From: Anaspis maculata
Taxonomy: Eukaryota > Arthropoda > Insecta > Coleoptera > Scraptiidae
DNA length: 64,000 bases
Assembly (NCBI GenBank): GCA_949128115.1
Contig: OX421963.1
Coordinates: forward strand, 54,989,306 to 55,053,305
Direction of reading: 5' to 3'
The notes under the pieces are model-generated. The model was not told the DNA's origin. It worked only from the letters and a program-made list of their open reading frames with translations, and ran no database searches. The translations under genes were made by a program, and so were the position numbers. Below, piece by piece: positions 34,896 to 46,000 of the stretch. Position 1 is the first letter of the stretch, and each line of letters begins with the position of its first letter.

Positions 34896-35813
34896 GAGAG
34901 TGTAATACTTTTTGAAAAATATTTTTTCTCGATGGAATCGGAAACTTTATTGAAAGAAAAAACTGACCCGTATTATTTTATTTAGCCAAAAATCGTATAG
35001 TTTGGCCGCAATAAATGAAGGAAATTCCTATATTCTGCCTAGTTCTGACGTCATCATTTACACAGGCGGTATACAGGGTGTTTCAGAGATGATAGCAAAA
35101 AAATTAACTGCCTGGGTAGATCTCGTCAAAATATGATGAAAACCTATACCTATACCATTTTGCAAAGTTCGGCCTAATGACGAAGATACAGCCCTCCAAA
35201 GTTCACTTATTGTTTCGGATTCAAAAAATGTTCAACTCGAGAACTTTTCGGCAAATTTATTAGCTTTAATTTAGCATAAGCTGGTTTATCATAATTATCT
35301 ATCAACCTGCCAAATTTGGAAAGAATCCAATCAGTGAGTGGCGTAGAAGTTATGAGGGGTCACCTTAAGTCAACTTTTCTTCGGATATGCTTCTAAATTA
35401 TTGACCTTCATAACTCCTGAACCACTGATTGGATTCTTTCCAAATTTGGCAGGTTGATAGATAATTATGACAAACCAGCTTTTGCTGAATAAAAGCTAAA
35501 TTTGTCGAAACGTTACAAATTTTTGAAATCCGAAAAAAGTGAACTTTGGAGGGCTGTATCTTCGTCATTAGGCCGAACTTTGCAAAATGGTTTATAGGTT
35601 TTCGTCATATCGTCATGACGAGATCTACCCACAGTTAAATTTTTTGCTATCATCTCTGAAACACCCTGTACAGGCGGTGACGTCAGAACTAGTTGATGTT
35701 CTGCTCTATTTATTGCGCCCAAACGATACGATTTTTGACTCAATAAAAAAAGACGGATCAAATCTTTTCCAATGTAGTTCCCATTTCAATCGATTTTTTT
35801 TAATAATACTCTA
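34896..35813. mobile_element. Palindrome E, about 0.92 kb
   Basis: Arms 34896-35355 and 35375-35813 pair nearly throughout: TGACGTCA, then TACAGGGTGTTTCAGA (35071 on) mirrored at about 35648, and ATTTGGAAAGAATCCAATCA mirrored at about 35420. The outermost bases (AGAGTGTAATACTT and TAGAGTATTATT mirrored) are diverged, and no target duplication is clear. No coding content. Confidence 0.72.
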
Positions 35814-35819
35814 TTAGGT

Positions 35820-37186
35820 AATTGAATGGACAATTTCCTGGGCGATTTCAATACCAAGAAAATTTGACCCAAGTACCAAGGAAATTACAAGAGCGATTCT
35901 TCGAGTACGAGATGAGGTTTCATTACTAGGAAGCATTCCATTTCCCGGGCGACTTTCCCCTTCCAAACGTCTCAGCTTGGAGCCTCTTTCCAGTTTGTGA
36001 TGCAATTATCACCTCATCGCCAGCGTTCGAGTCAAAGCGCCAAGTGCCGGCAAAATTTGAGCTCGACGCCGAGAGTACCGCCTAGTATAGAGAAGCCACG
36101 TAAGCCGGCAACATGTGCCTACCGTAAAACTCAATTTTTCCCCTTCTCAATATTTGTTTTATCAAAAATATTGTATCGTAATAAGAGAACGCAAAGAAAA
36201 TAGGTTTAAAACCAAGGAGTTTAAAACAAATAAATAATAAAGTGCAAGTATAAAGTTCACTTGATTCGCGACACGTGCGAAATTTGGCCGTCTGCCCGGT
36301 CGTACATTTGGGCTCGTCCCTTTTCTTTTTTTTTCCTTACAAACAGGAAAGTTATAATTTTGAATCCATAAATTTTGTAAATAACCTGTAATGAATCAAC
36401 TCGGCGATTGGTATAAAGACGCTCGGCAGTAGGTACCCACCGTGCCGTTCCGATATCAAATCAGTGTGGTTTAGTACCTCGTTTCTTATTTTGACAGCGC
36501 GTAGGTACGGTTGTGGACATTATAAAGTGGACGACAATGTCAACGAGTTGGCTTGCTGTCATGCGACGTTTAGGCCAGAATCCCAAAAAATCGGTATCAA
36601 CTGTTGTCCACTTTATTTCGACCGCAGGTACCTACCTTGTACGGATCGATGAAATTAAACCGGCTCAATTTCGTATTTGTAAATATAGCTTTTCCTTCAG
36701 AACATATTTTGCTCTCAATGTGGTGATAACAATTTGTAATTTCACGAGTTCGTTTTGTAAAGTACCCGACGACCTCTGTTCCTGTTTTGTCTTCTTGTGA
36801 ATGAAAATTTGTATTCGTAATCCAAATATGTACTACTATATCTTCAGTGTTGTAACAAGTCGTGCTTTGTATTAAAATTATTTCGGGGAACCGGCCTACA
36901 ATACTGTGGCGCCCCTAGACCATCAACCGAGCCCCGGCCTTCTCCATTGACTAGCTGGCGGGCCGTGTTCCTGAGAAGACAAACCGTATAGATAAGTCGC
37001 AACGGAAAAGCACGAGGCCTTTGGCACGTAATCAGAAATTGTAAAATTTAGGATTCCCTCAGACTTTCGAATGTGTCAAAATTTTACAAGAAGAACAAGA
37101 AAAGGAAAGGAAAGGAAGTTTGCGTTCATCTATGGTGTGCGTGTTGCGTGGTGGTACCACTCCACTAATAGGTACGTCTTACGTCA
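35820..37186. other. No firm feature
   Basis: TATAAA stands at about 36411 and TGGCGCCC at 36907, as in an LTR followed by a PBS, but I could not find a paired LTR. Not called. Confidence 0.3.
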
Positions 37187-37415
37187 TAAGGTGCGTACAG
37201 ACCTGAGCACTTTTTCGCGGACGAACGTCCGTGCGAACAGTGTTCGTGCGCGCACAAATGCTCAGGTCTGGACGTGTAAATACGGAATTTCAACGCGCAC
37301 GAACACTGTTCGCGGCGGACATTCCGTGGAGTGGAAAGAACAAACACACATTTTGTGTGCGTACGAACGCTGTTATGTGCGTGCAAAAATGGATGCCGAA
37401 TTTCAGTAATTATTT
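37187..37415. mobile_element. CpG-rich MITE K, copy 1
   Basis: Starts TAAGGTGCGTACAGACCTGA then GCACTTTTTCGCGGACGAAC; rich in CG dinucleotides, unlike its surroundings. The same terminal sequence, inverted, ends copy 2 at 57094. The right end is diverged. Confidence 0.6.
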
Positions 37416-37419
37416 CGAT

Positions 37420-38690
37420 TCAACTCAACTGTGAGAGGTCTGGTGTTATTGATGGGTCTTATTATTGATTTCGTTGCCTCAATGAAGATGCCCAATAGGT
37501 TCAGTGCGAGGCTTTTCTCGATATATTGAGCGCATGATAATTTTCTTAAAAGTTCAAAACCTTACTGAAGAGAAAAAAATGAAGCTTACAAAATAAGAGA
37601 AGGCAGAGCTAAGATCATGTAGAGTGATACTTGATACTTGGCGTCATCCAGATTTTCAACGAGTCAGTGTATGTAACAAAGGAAAGCAGAAGAACCAGAG
37701 TGGTTTCACCAATAATTGAACCTTTCGAAAAAGCCAATGGCTGTGAAGAAGAAAAAGTAACCATAAAAAAGCCATCTGCGGAAGACCGAAGAAATGGGAC
37801 ATGCAGAACTTAAAATTGGGTGTTCGACGCGTATGTACCTTACTTGAAAATATTACACGAGTGCCGTCCAAAAAACTAGCGATCCTGGAGAGGATGGAGA
37901 AGTTGTCAATGGAGAGAATGACCATCTGAAGAAGGCTATTGGAGGTAAAATGACTGGGCATCGGAAGACACCAACGGCCCTGAAAATCTAATTTTGAACA
38001 TCTCCAGTAAACCATATGATGGCGGTGGAACGCATTGCGGTTGCGGAGCCATGAAATGGACTTGCAAGTTAGTTATCAGCGAGTGGTTAAACTTGTCAAG
38101 AACACCCAATGGCTCAGAAAACTATGTTCCCGAAAATTTCAAATGATTGAAAGACCATCTGAAGAAGAACATCAAAAACGGTATTTTGTATCCTCCTAAA
38201 CCATCTGAAGAATAAGTACCTTGAGAAACAATATTTTGTGATCTCCTAATAGGCCAATAATTAGTCATTGGCAATTATTTCGACAACCCAAAGACGCCAA
38301 CCAACGGGTCTGTAGAAAAAAAAAGATAAGGTTTTTGATCACATCTTCCCAAACGGCCATGAATCGATATTATGGTTATGGAAATAGGAAATGTCATTTA
38401 AAAGTAGGTAGTTAAAGATCATCCGAAGACAAGCGGACATGACAACAATGTTAATATTGATACGAAACTTGTTGGAGACCACGACGCGCGAATAAGACAC
38501 TTACCTACACAATTATAAATGGCGGAGAAGCCTGCATCTGAAACTTGCCAGAATATTCGCGAAGCCGATCGACTTTTCCAGGGCTATTGTGAATGGATTG
38601 CCGCTTAATGCTGGAGAACACAGCAACGACATTGGGAGCGACGAGAACCTTGGCGGCTTTTCTGAGTAAAGCTGGAATATTCTCGATTAC
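37420..38690. other. No recognisable gene; repeated short phrase
   Basis: The phrase ACCATCTGAAGAA, more or less decayed, recurs (about 37770, 37921, 38152, 38205, 38418). No coding frame persists. Confidence 0.35.
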
Positions 38691-38694
38691 AAGA

Positions 38695-39200
38695 CGCTAT
38701 ACAGGGCGGTCTATGTTATAGTAGCAATAATTCACCATTCGATGGTCCGTCGAAAACTAGGTCGACATGCATAATTTAATTTTGCTCCAAAACGCGTCCC
38801 AAGGAAGATAGAGCCCTTCAAAGTTCTGTTTTTAAAATCTTTTTTTACAATAACTCTCAAGTCATTTGAGCGATTTCAACCAAATTTGGTACAAATGCTC
38901 ACGGAATAGATATTCATCACTTGACGTAGATAACTTTTGTCAAAATTGTCCAGTGGCGTAGATACGGAGGAATTGTTCAACTTCTCCCACCCCATTTTCT
39001 ACGCCACTGGATATTTTTGAGAAATTATACTTTTTTTTTGAATTTCTTGTTCAATTTAAGAGAAAAAGTAACTTCTGTAAAATATTGAATAGAGGCTTCA
39101 TTTCCGAGATATTTGGGTTTGAAACTTTGGAAAATGCCTCGAAATCGCGACTTTCAAATGCCTCAAAATTAAAATCCAAGAAAACTCATGATTTCTCAAC
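38695..39200. repeat. Short palindrome remnant
   Basis: CCAGTGGCGTAGA (about 38950) faces TCTACGCCACTGG (about 38998). It starts near a TATACAGGG string as other palindromes here do. Probably a degraded element of the same general kind. Confidence 0.4.
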
Positions 39201-41811
39201 TGGAGTAAGTTTTCCAGGTCGTTTGAGTTGTATGATGTGAGATTAACTTATGCCCCAGTTCCCTTCAAAGTTTATATATGAAAGATTCCCTCACAGACTC
39301 AAAAATTATGGCAATAATCTTTTTTTTTGCCTCCTGTGTATTTTCATGGGACTCATATTCAGTGTTCCTTGCGAAAGAGCCTTAATCCTTCACCTTCCTT
39401 CACAACATAATACCTGAGAGAAGGACCGACACAATAACATCCAATAACATTATTTGCTTGATCTGGTGCAGAGCCGCCCATTTCTTCGTGAACAATTTGA
39501 TTACAGCGTCAGTACTCATTTGCGGCACTGAATGAAGACTTTTTACTTACATTTTTGTACTCAAGAAGCTTTTTTCTATATAATAATATAACCTATCGAA
39601 GCTATGTGATGTATGAGGCCTAATAGTGGAGTCGGTACGATTTTTTTCGCTGCAAATTTGAGGAATGCAATGCCCTTTGGCATACATGTTCTCTGAAGAT
39701 TTTCGAGCAATTTTGGTCGAGGCGATTTTCCAAATTTCCGTGCAGAGGCCGTATACAGGGTGAAATATAAAAAAAGTGTAAAAATTCGTCTTTCATGAAC
39801 CAGACCAGGTAGAATTATGCGAGTATCGTCATAAGATGCCCAATTTCAAGATGAAAAAGGTGCAATGAGTAGTTCTGACAGTTCTACCATATTTTCTGAA
39901 AAATCATGGAAAAACTGAAAATTGTCAAAAAAATGATTTTTTCAAATAAATCAGTCATTTTTCAAAGCATTTTCTCACAACTTGGTATTTCTACCATTAC
40001 TCATGTTTCAAATGAAATGTGGTGGAAAGTATGAATCTAGTAATGCTATTGTCAAAAATAAGACTGTCAACTTTTTTTTTCTTGTGATCGCCATCTTGAG
40101 TCTCACCATAGCTGAATGGTTTCAACAGTGAGTGGTAATCATTAGAATGACGTCATGGGACAATTTAAGTGGGTAGAAGACAACCTCACATAGAGCAATA
40201 ACTTCTTCGCCGAGAAAAGAAGTGCACTCGATTTTCTGCTTTTTACAGAATTTCATCGCTCACGATGGCTGATGTGACCATGGGATGGGTGAGATAACTA
40301 TGGTGTTATGGTGCGTGATTGTTTGTTAGGTGGTTCGCCAAAATTCATGGCCGCAAGTTGAGCGGTTTGTGTTTAGTGGCTTTTCAAACAAAATATGTGC
40401 CACTTTTTTATAAAAAATACAAAAATAAACAGGGTGTCGGATGTATCTTATACCTCACTGTGAAAAACCTGCCGAAGGAATCCTTGAAATTAATAGTGGA
40501 TATGCTTTTTATGAATATATTCGGTTGTCACTGACTTCAAAAAGTGATAAAGATGCATCCAAGTACTCTAGGGTGGATGTGAAAGATGTTCTTGCAGTTG
40601 AAAATTTGAAAAAAGCACGAGAGAGAAATCTTCATTTCTGTTCACCATTTTGTGGAAATCTGCATGGGAATAGGCACAATTGGTTCTGGGACTGGTTCTT
40701 CTCGAAATAAATGTGTCATCAACTCATCAAACCACTGGTATCTTATGTGACTGCACATCCTTGTTGTAAATGCACATGTGAAACCATAAAAAAAACAGAA
40801 CCTGGATTTTTTATGGTTTCAGATGTGTTCAGTGTAGGTTTTTGTCCGGTGTAATTTCCATCTAAAATGTTGAAATCCCATCTAAGTGAAGTTGACCGCT
40901 CGGGACAGTAGGGGTAGTTGTTCTCGACGTTCTCGTTGGCAGGTGGCTGAGACCCTTCGTCTACCATCCAGTTGGGAATAATTCTTACGAAATGACATCA
41001 AGAGCGACCTTTTCGACTTGCTAGCCCTTGACTTCTTGAAGAACTTTGAACATATTTACATATAGTGACCGATGTTCGTGACGTGATGGAATCAAACTCG
41101 GCAGTAGGGACAGCCCTAGCCGGCTAACTCTGCACTATCGAGGAAGCAGATGGACGATGGACGCATCATTGGTCATGCAAAAGATATGACTTTTCTTAGA
41201 GCTACATGGATAATTGTTTGTACTGTTGATTCCGATGTAATTGTACTTCGGGTCTCCGCAATTCACAAACGGTGAAAGAAAATACCTACACCAAAAGTAC
41301 AATCCCATCGGAATCAACAGTACAAACAATAAACGATGTACCTCCAAGAAAAGTCATATCTTTTGCATGATCAAAGTGCGTCCATCTGCTTCCTCGATAG
41401 TGCACAGTCAGCCGGCTAGGACTGTTTCTGCTGCCGAGTTTGATTCTATCACGTCACAAACATTGATGGTCACTATATGTAATTGTTCAAAATTCTTCAA
41501 GGAGTCAAGGGCTAGCAAGTCGAAAAGGTCACTCTTAATGTCGTCATTTCGTAAGAATTATTTCTAACTGGATGGTAGACGAAGGGTCTCAGCCACCTGC
41601 CGACAAAAGCGTCAAGAACAAACTACCCCTCCTTTTCCGGGCGGTCAACTTCAAGCTCAGATGGGATTTCAACATTTTAGTTGGGAATTACACCGGACAA
41701 AAACCTATACTAAACACATCTGAAACCATAAAAAATCCAGGTTCTGTTTTTTTTTATGGTTTTTGGCATGTGCGCTTACAACAGGGATGTGCAGTCACAT
41801 AAGATACCAGT

Positions 41812-42782
41812 TGTCTCGGCCCCGTTAATTGAAAACTGCATTCGTGTGCACTGAGGGTATGCAACCCAAAATATCCCTGTGTTGTCCAAGTCCTCACCCC
41901 TCACCCCCTGTTCGGTGTGCCTGGCACTTGGCTGTCAGGCGCAAGCGTAAACGAGCTCCAGCACTTTCTTCGGCCGTCTTCGGCATTCTTCGGCTTTCTT
42001 TCCGCTCGTGCCTTTGCCGCTTCGTTCGAAGCGGTGTCGATCTCCGTACGTCGAGCGGGAAGCCACGCCGTCTTTTTTTTGGTCATCGTTCTCGCGGCCA
42101 TCTTGTCGTGCCATCGGCGTACATTCGTACTCGACCAGAAGCCCATCCAAGGCCCATCGCGTCCGATAGTGACTCCTGGAGGATCTCTGCAGCATCTCCA
42201 AGTCCAGAAAGCGGCAGTTTTCACCGCTTTCACCGGGGAGCGGCTTGGACCAGCCAGCCGCACACAAAGCTCCAGTTTCGGACGGGATCGAGTCGTTCGT
42301 CCGCCATTTTGGTGACGAACACGGGCACTCGTGCATTTCAAAAGGAAATCCACCACCAGAACGGCCATCCACCACGACGCCGCCTTCGGACTCCGCCAGG
42401 ACGACGCCGCCACCGAATAAGATCCCGTAAGTTCCATATTTTCCATTGTTTTTACCATTTACCGTTTATTCCCGTTTGCCGGGGTGTATACCTTCAGTGC
42501 AGTTCGTCTCGTTTTCAGGACGCCACTCGGCGCCAGCGAATCTGCCCCCGATCAGAACCACTCGGATTTTTCATTTCATTTAATTCACATTGTTTTTTTT
42601 TTATTGTTTTGTAATTCTGTCTGTTTGTGTTTTTTTTTTCTTTTGTTTTGCATTAAAGTTTTTGATTGTTGTTGTGAATTTTATTTCTGACTGTCGCTTG
42701 CTGCTTTCCTAATCCAAGAGTTATTGTTTTAATGCAGCCTTCATCGGAAGGCTGCCGTCTTTATGTGTACCGCGCTAACACA
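41812..42782 (+). repeat. BEL 5' LTR
   Basis: 971 bp, TGTCTCGG...GCTAACACA. By eye it differs from the 3' LTR at one base (G at 42325, A at 48864). It contains an ATTAAA hexamer (about 42652) and a consensus intron: donor GTAAGT at 42427 and acceptor TTTTCAG ending at 42518. A 261-codon frame crossing the LTR is present in both copies but is best read as chance openness. Confidence 0.97.
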
Positions 42783-42787
42783 TAAAT

Positions 42788-42806
42788 TGGTCCTTCGTAG
42801 CCGGAT
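42788..42806 (+). promoter_or_regulatory. BEL primer-binding site
   Basis: TGGTCCTTCGTAGCCGGAT starts 5 bases after the 5' LTR and resembles primer-binding sites of other BEL/Pao elements. The tRNA identity was not determined. Confidence 0.7.
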
Positions 42807-43029
42807 ACAGGCTAAGCATGGTACAGTCAGGAATTTAATTCACCTCACTATTGAAACTTTTAAGTCACGGGTCAAACCCACGTGACACTTGTGCGTTGGT
42901 CCAGCGTGTTGATCAATTCGTTTTTCGCCCGTCTCATTCGCACTTTTTCACCTGGGTTGGGTTCGCCATTCAGGTACGCCAACCTAAGGGTCAGTTGCTT
43001 TGTTTTCATTTTTCTTTGTGTCGTACACA

Positions 43030-46000
43030 ATGGACGCAACTTTATCGTCCATCGCGATAGCTATTGCGCGCCTTGAGCCCCTTCTGGAACAAGGCGTCAC
43101 AGCTACCACCGAGCCAAGCCTCCAACCGGCATTTTTAGCCACGTTTGACATTGCGGCGGAAATTTACAACGGTTTCAAGAGCACGGTCAACACTGCCCCT
43201 CTCCCCAGTGCCTCCGAGGAGCAGAAGGCTACATTTCTTGAACGTACACTCCGGGCAGACAGCTTGTATGGCAAACTTGCTGCGGTAAAAGCCTCGTTTT
43301 CGAATTCAGAGCCGACTTCCTCGCTCTCTCGCCAAGCCTCGCAAACTTGGTTCGAGACAGGCCGGAGCAATGTCCGATTGCCAAAAATCGCGTTGCCGTT
43401 GTTCGACGGAAAGTTAAAATCATGGCCACCATACTATGATCTGTTCACGGCGTTAATACACAGAAACCAGTCTCTCTCAGATATTGAACGGTTTCAGTAT
43501 CTGATCTCGTCTTTATCTGGTGAACCTCTCTCAATGGTTAAACACCTGCCATTGACGGGAGATAATTACATAATTGCGTTCGACTCGTTGGTTGAGAGAT
43601 ACCAGAACGACCGCGTGCTAGTCACTTTTTACTGGCAGTCGATGATGAACGCCTCCTCCGTCACATCTGACTCCGCGCAAGCGCTTCGCCATCTTGTGAA
43701 CACGTTCAACGAAAATTTAGTGGCGCTCGAGCAGTATCCGCATATCGACCTGTGGGATTTCACCCTGTCGAGCATGCTGCTCCAGAAACTCGATGAGTCG
43801 ACGCGAAAACGTTTCGAGGTGCAGTCAGCTGGCACCCCCTTCCCCAAATACGAAGACGTCAAGTCTTTCGTGCTCGACCAATGCAAGGCTTTCGAGGCAA
43901 CTGCCTTAAATTCTAAAACGCAATCGAACTCCCGCTCCACACGGGCAAACACCGTTACCGTGAAGCCCGAGGTCAGCCGCAAGTCGTGGGCCTCACATAC
44001 GTTGGTGTCTCAGACTTCATCTGCCCCAGCGACGTCGCATGAGTCAGCATGTTCTCATTGTGGGGCGAGAAGTCATAGAGTCACCGCGTGCAAGACTTTT
44101 CTGTCAATGTCCCCAAATGACAGATATTTGGCGGTCAAACAGAAAAGGCTCTGTCTCAACTGCTTGAGCACCAATCACGGCGCTCCAAAATGTCCATCGT
44201 CGTATTCGTGTCGGCAGTGCCACGCAAGGCATCACACCTTGCTGCACTTCCCCAATAAGCCACATAGAACTGCAGGTCATGAGTCACCCAGTTCTTTATC
44301 GAATCCAGTTGAATTACCGCAAATCGTTTCCCCTGGTCTTCCAGAAAATGTCGCGAATTCGGTGACGAATCTCGCCTCAAGCCTCAAGGCAGCTCATGTT
44401 TTGTTGGCCACGGCAATCGTTCACGTTCGTGACCGGTGGGGAGGCTACCAAAGCCTCCGTGCGCTCATAGACCCTGCCAGTCAGGCATCGTTTATTTTGG
44501 ACTCCTGCGTGCGCAAATTGGGTCTATCCCCATCAAATCACAATGTGCCCGTTTTTGGCTTGGGTCTCACCCCCGCCAATTCGACGTGTGGCACAGTCAC
44601 TTGCCAGGTCAAGGCTGATGATGAGTCTCTCCCAATCCCTGAATTGGAGTTAATTGTCCTGCGCAGGATTTGTGGTAACCTGCCAGACACCGCTTTGAAC
44701 TCGGATCAATTCCACTTGAACTTATCGAATCTGGCGGATCCCACATGGTTCAAGCCAGGCCCCATTCAAGTGTTGTTGGGCGCCGACGTTTATCCGTCAG
44801 TCGTGAAAGAGGGAATCGTCTCGTCAGGTCCGTCACAGCCTGTTGCCATAAACACCATTTTTGGCTGGGCTCTTCTCGGTCCCTTTCAAACCCCGTCAAA
44901 ACCTCTGCATTCCTTTTTGGTTTGCACTCCAACTGGAATCGACGAGTCTCTGCACAAATTTTGGGAAGTAGAGGAAATCTCGTCACCATCGTCCAAAACA
45001 CGTTTGTCCCCAGATGATGAACGTGCAGAAATTTGTTTCCGGGACTCTGTCTACCGTTGTCCGTCAGGTCGTTTTGGGGTTTCGCTTCCCTTCAAAAGGG
45101 AGTCCCCCACCTTTGAACATTGCAGGTCTATGGCTGACCGCCGTTGGTTAGCTATCGAACGTCGCCTGGTCCGTCAGGACACACTCCGTGATCTGTACAT
45201 AGCATTCATGCGCGACTACCTCGACCTAGGTCACATGACCTTGCTGGACGCAGAACCTCCAGATTCTGAGGCGTATTACATCCCTCATCATCCGATCGTC
45301 AAGATCGAAGACGACAAGCCGAAAATTCGCGTCGTTTTTGATGCTTCGGCGCAAGCGCCGAATCATTTATCTCTCAACGAGACGCTTCTCGTCGGTCCTA
45401 AGTTACAACAGGACATAGCAGCTTTGCTACTGCAGTTTCGGTGTGAGCCGATCGTTTTTACTTGTGACATCCGTCAGATGTATCGGCAGATACTTATCTC
45501 GCCCGAACATCGCAAGTATCAACTCATTCGCTTTCGTTTCTCCCCTGATCGACCCATTGAAACGTACCAATTGAACACCATTACATATGGTGTTTCTTCG
45601 GCACCGTTTCTAGCGGTTCGCACGTTGCTTCACTTGGCAGAACAAAGCGCCTCGAAGTTTCCATTGGCTTCGCAGGCAATTCGCCGTAATTTGTATGTAG
45701 ACGATCTACTTTGCGGTGCGAACTCCGTGGAATCAGCACGGGAATTACAAACGCAGCTAATCAACCTGCTCCAATCGGGTTGCTTTGAATTGCGCAAGTG
45801 GGCAAGCAATCACCCTGATGTGCTGCAAGACATACCACTTGATCACGTTCGAACTCAGCCGTCCACTTTCAGTGACGTTGCTGACAATACTGTAAAAATT
45901 CTTGGCCTCCAGTGGCAAGCGGCAACAGACACCTTTTCATTCACGGTTCATCCAAATGAACTACCGTGCACAAAACGGTCCATCTTGTCGGAGGTGGCTC

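Noticed and set aside
36905..36920. TGGCGCCC resembling a retroviral-type primer-binding site, with a TATA box 0.5 kb upstream
   Set aside because: No LTR pair or gag-like frame was found nearby, and the short match can be chance.
37187..37415. CpG-rich block considered as a promoter island
   Set aside because: The same sequence occurs as the end of another repeat at 57050-57094, so it is a mobile element, not a unique promoter.
41829..42614. 261-codon frame in the BEL LTR (also at 48368) and several antisense frames of 132-185 codons
   Set aside because: The LTR is GC-richer than the region, frames are open on both strands at once, and nothing resembles a protein. They recur only because the LTR is duplicated.
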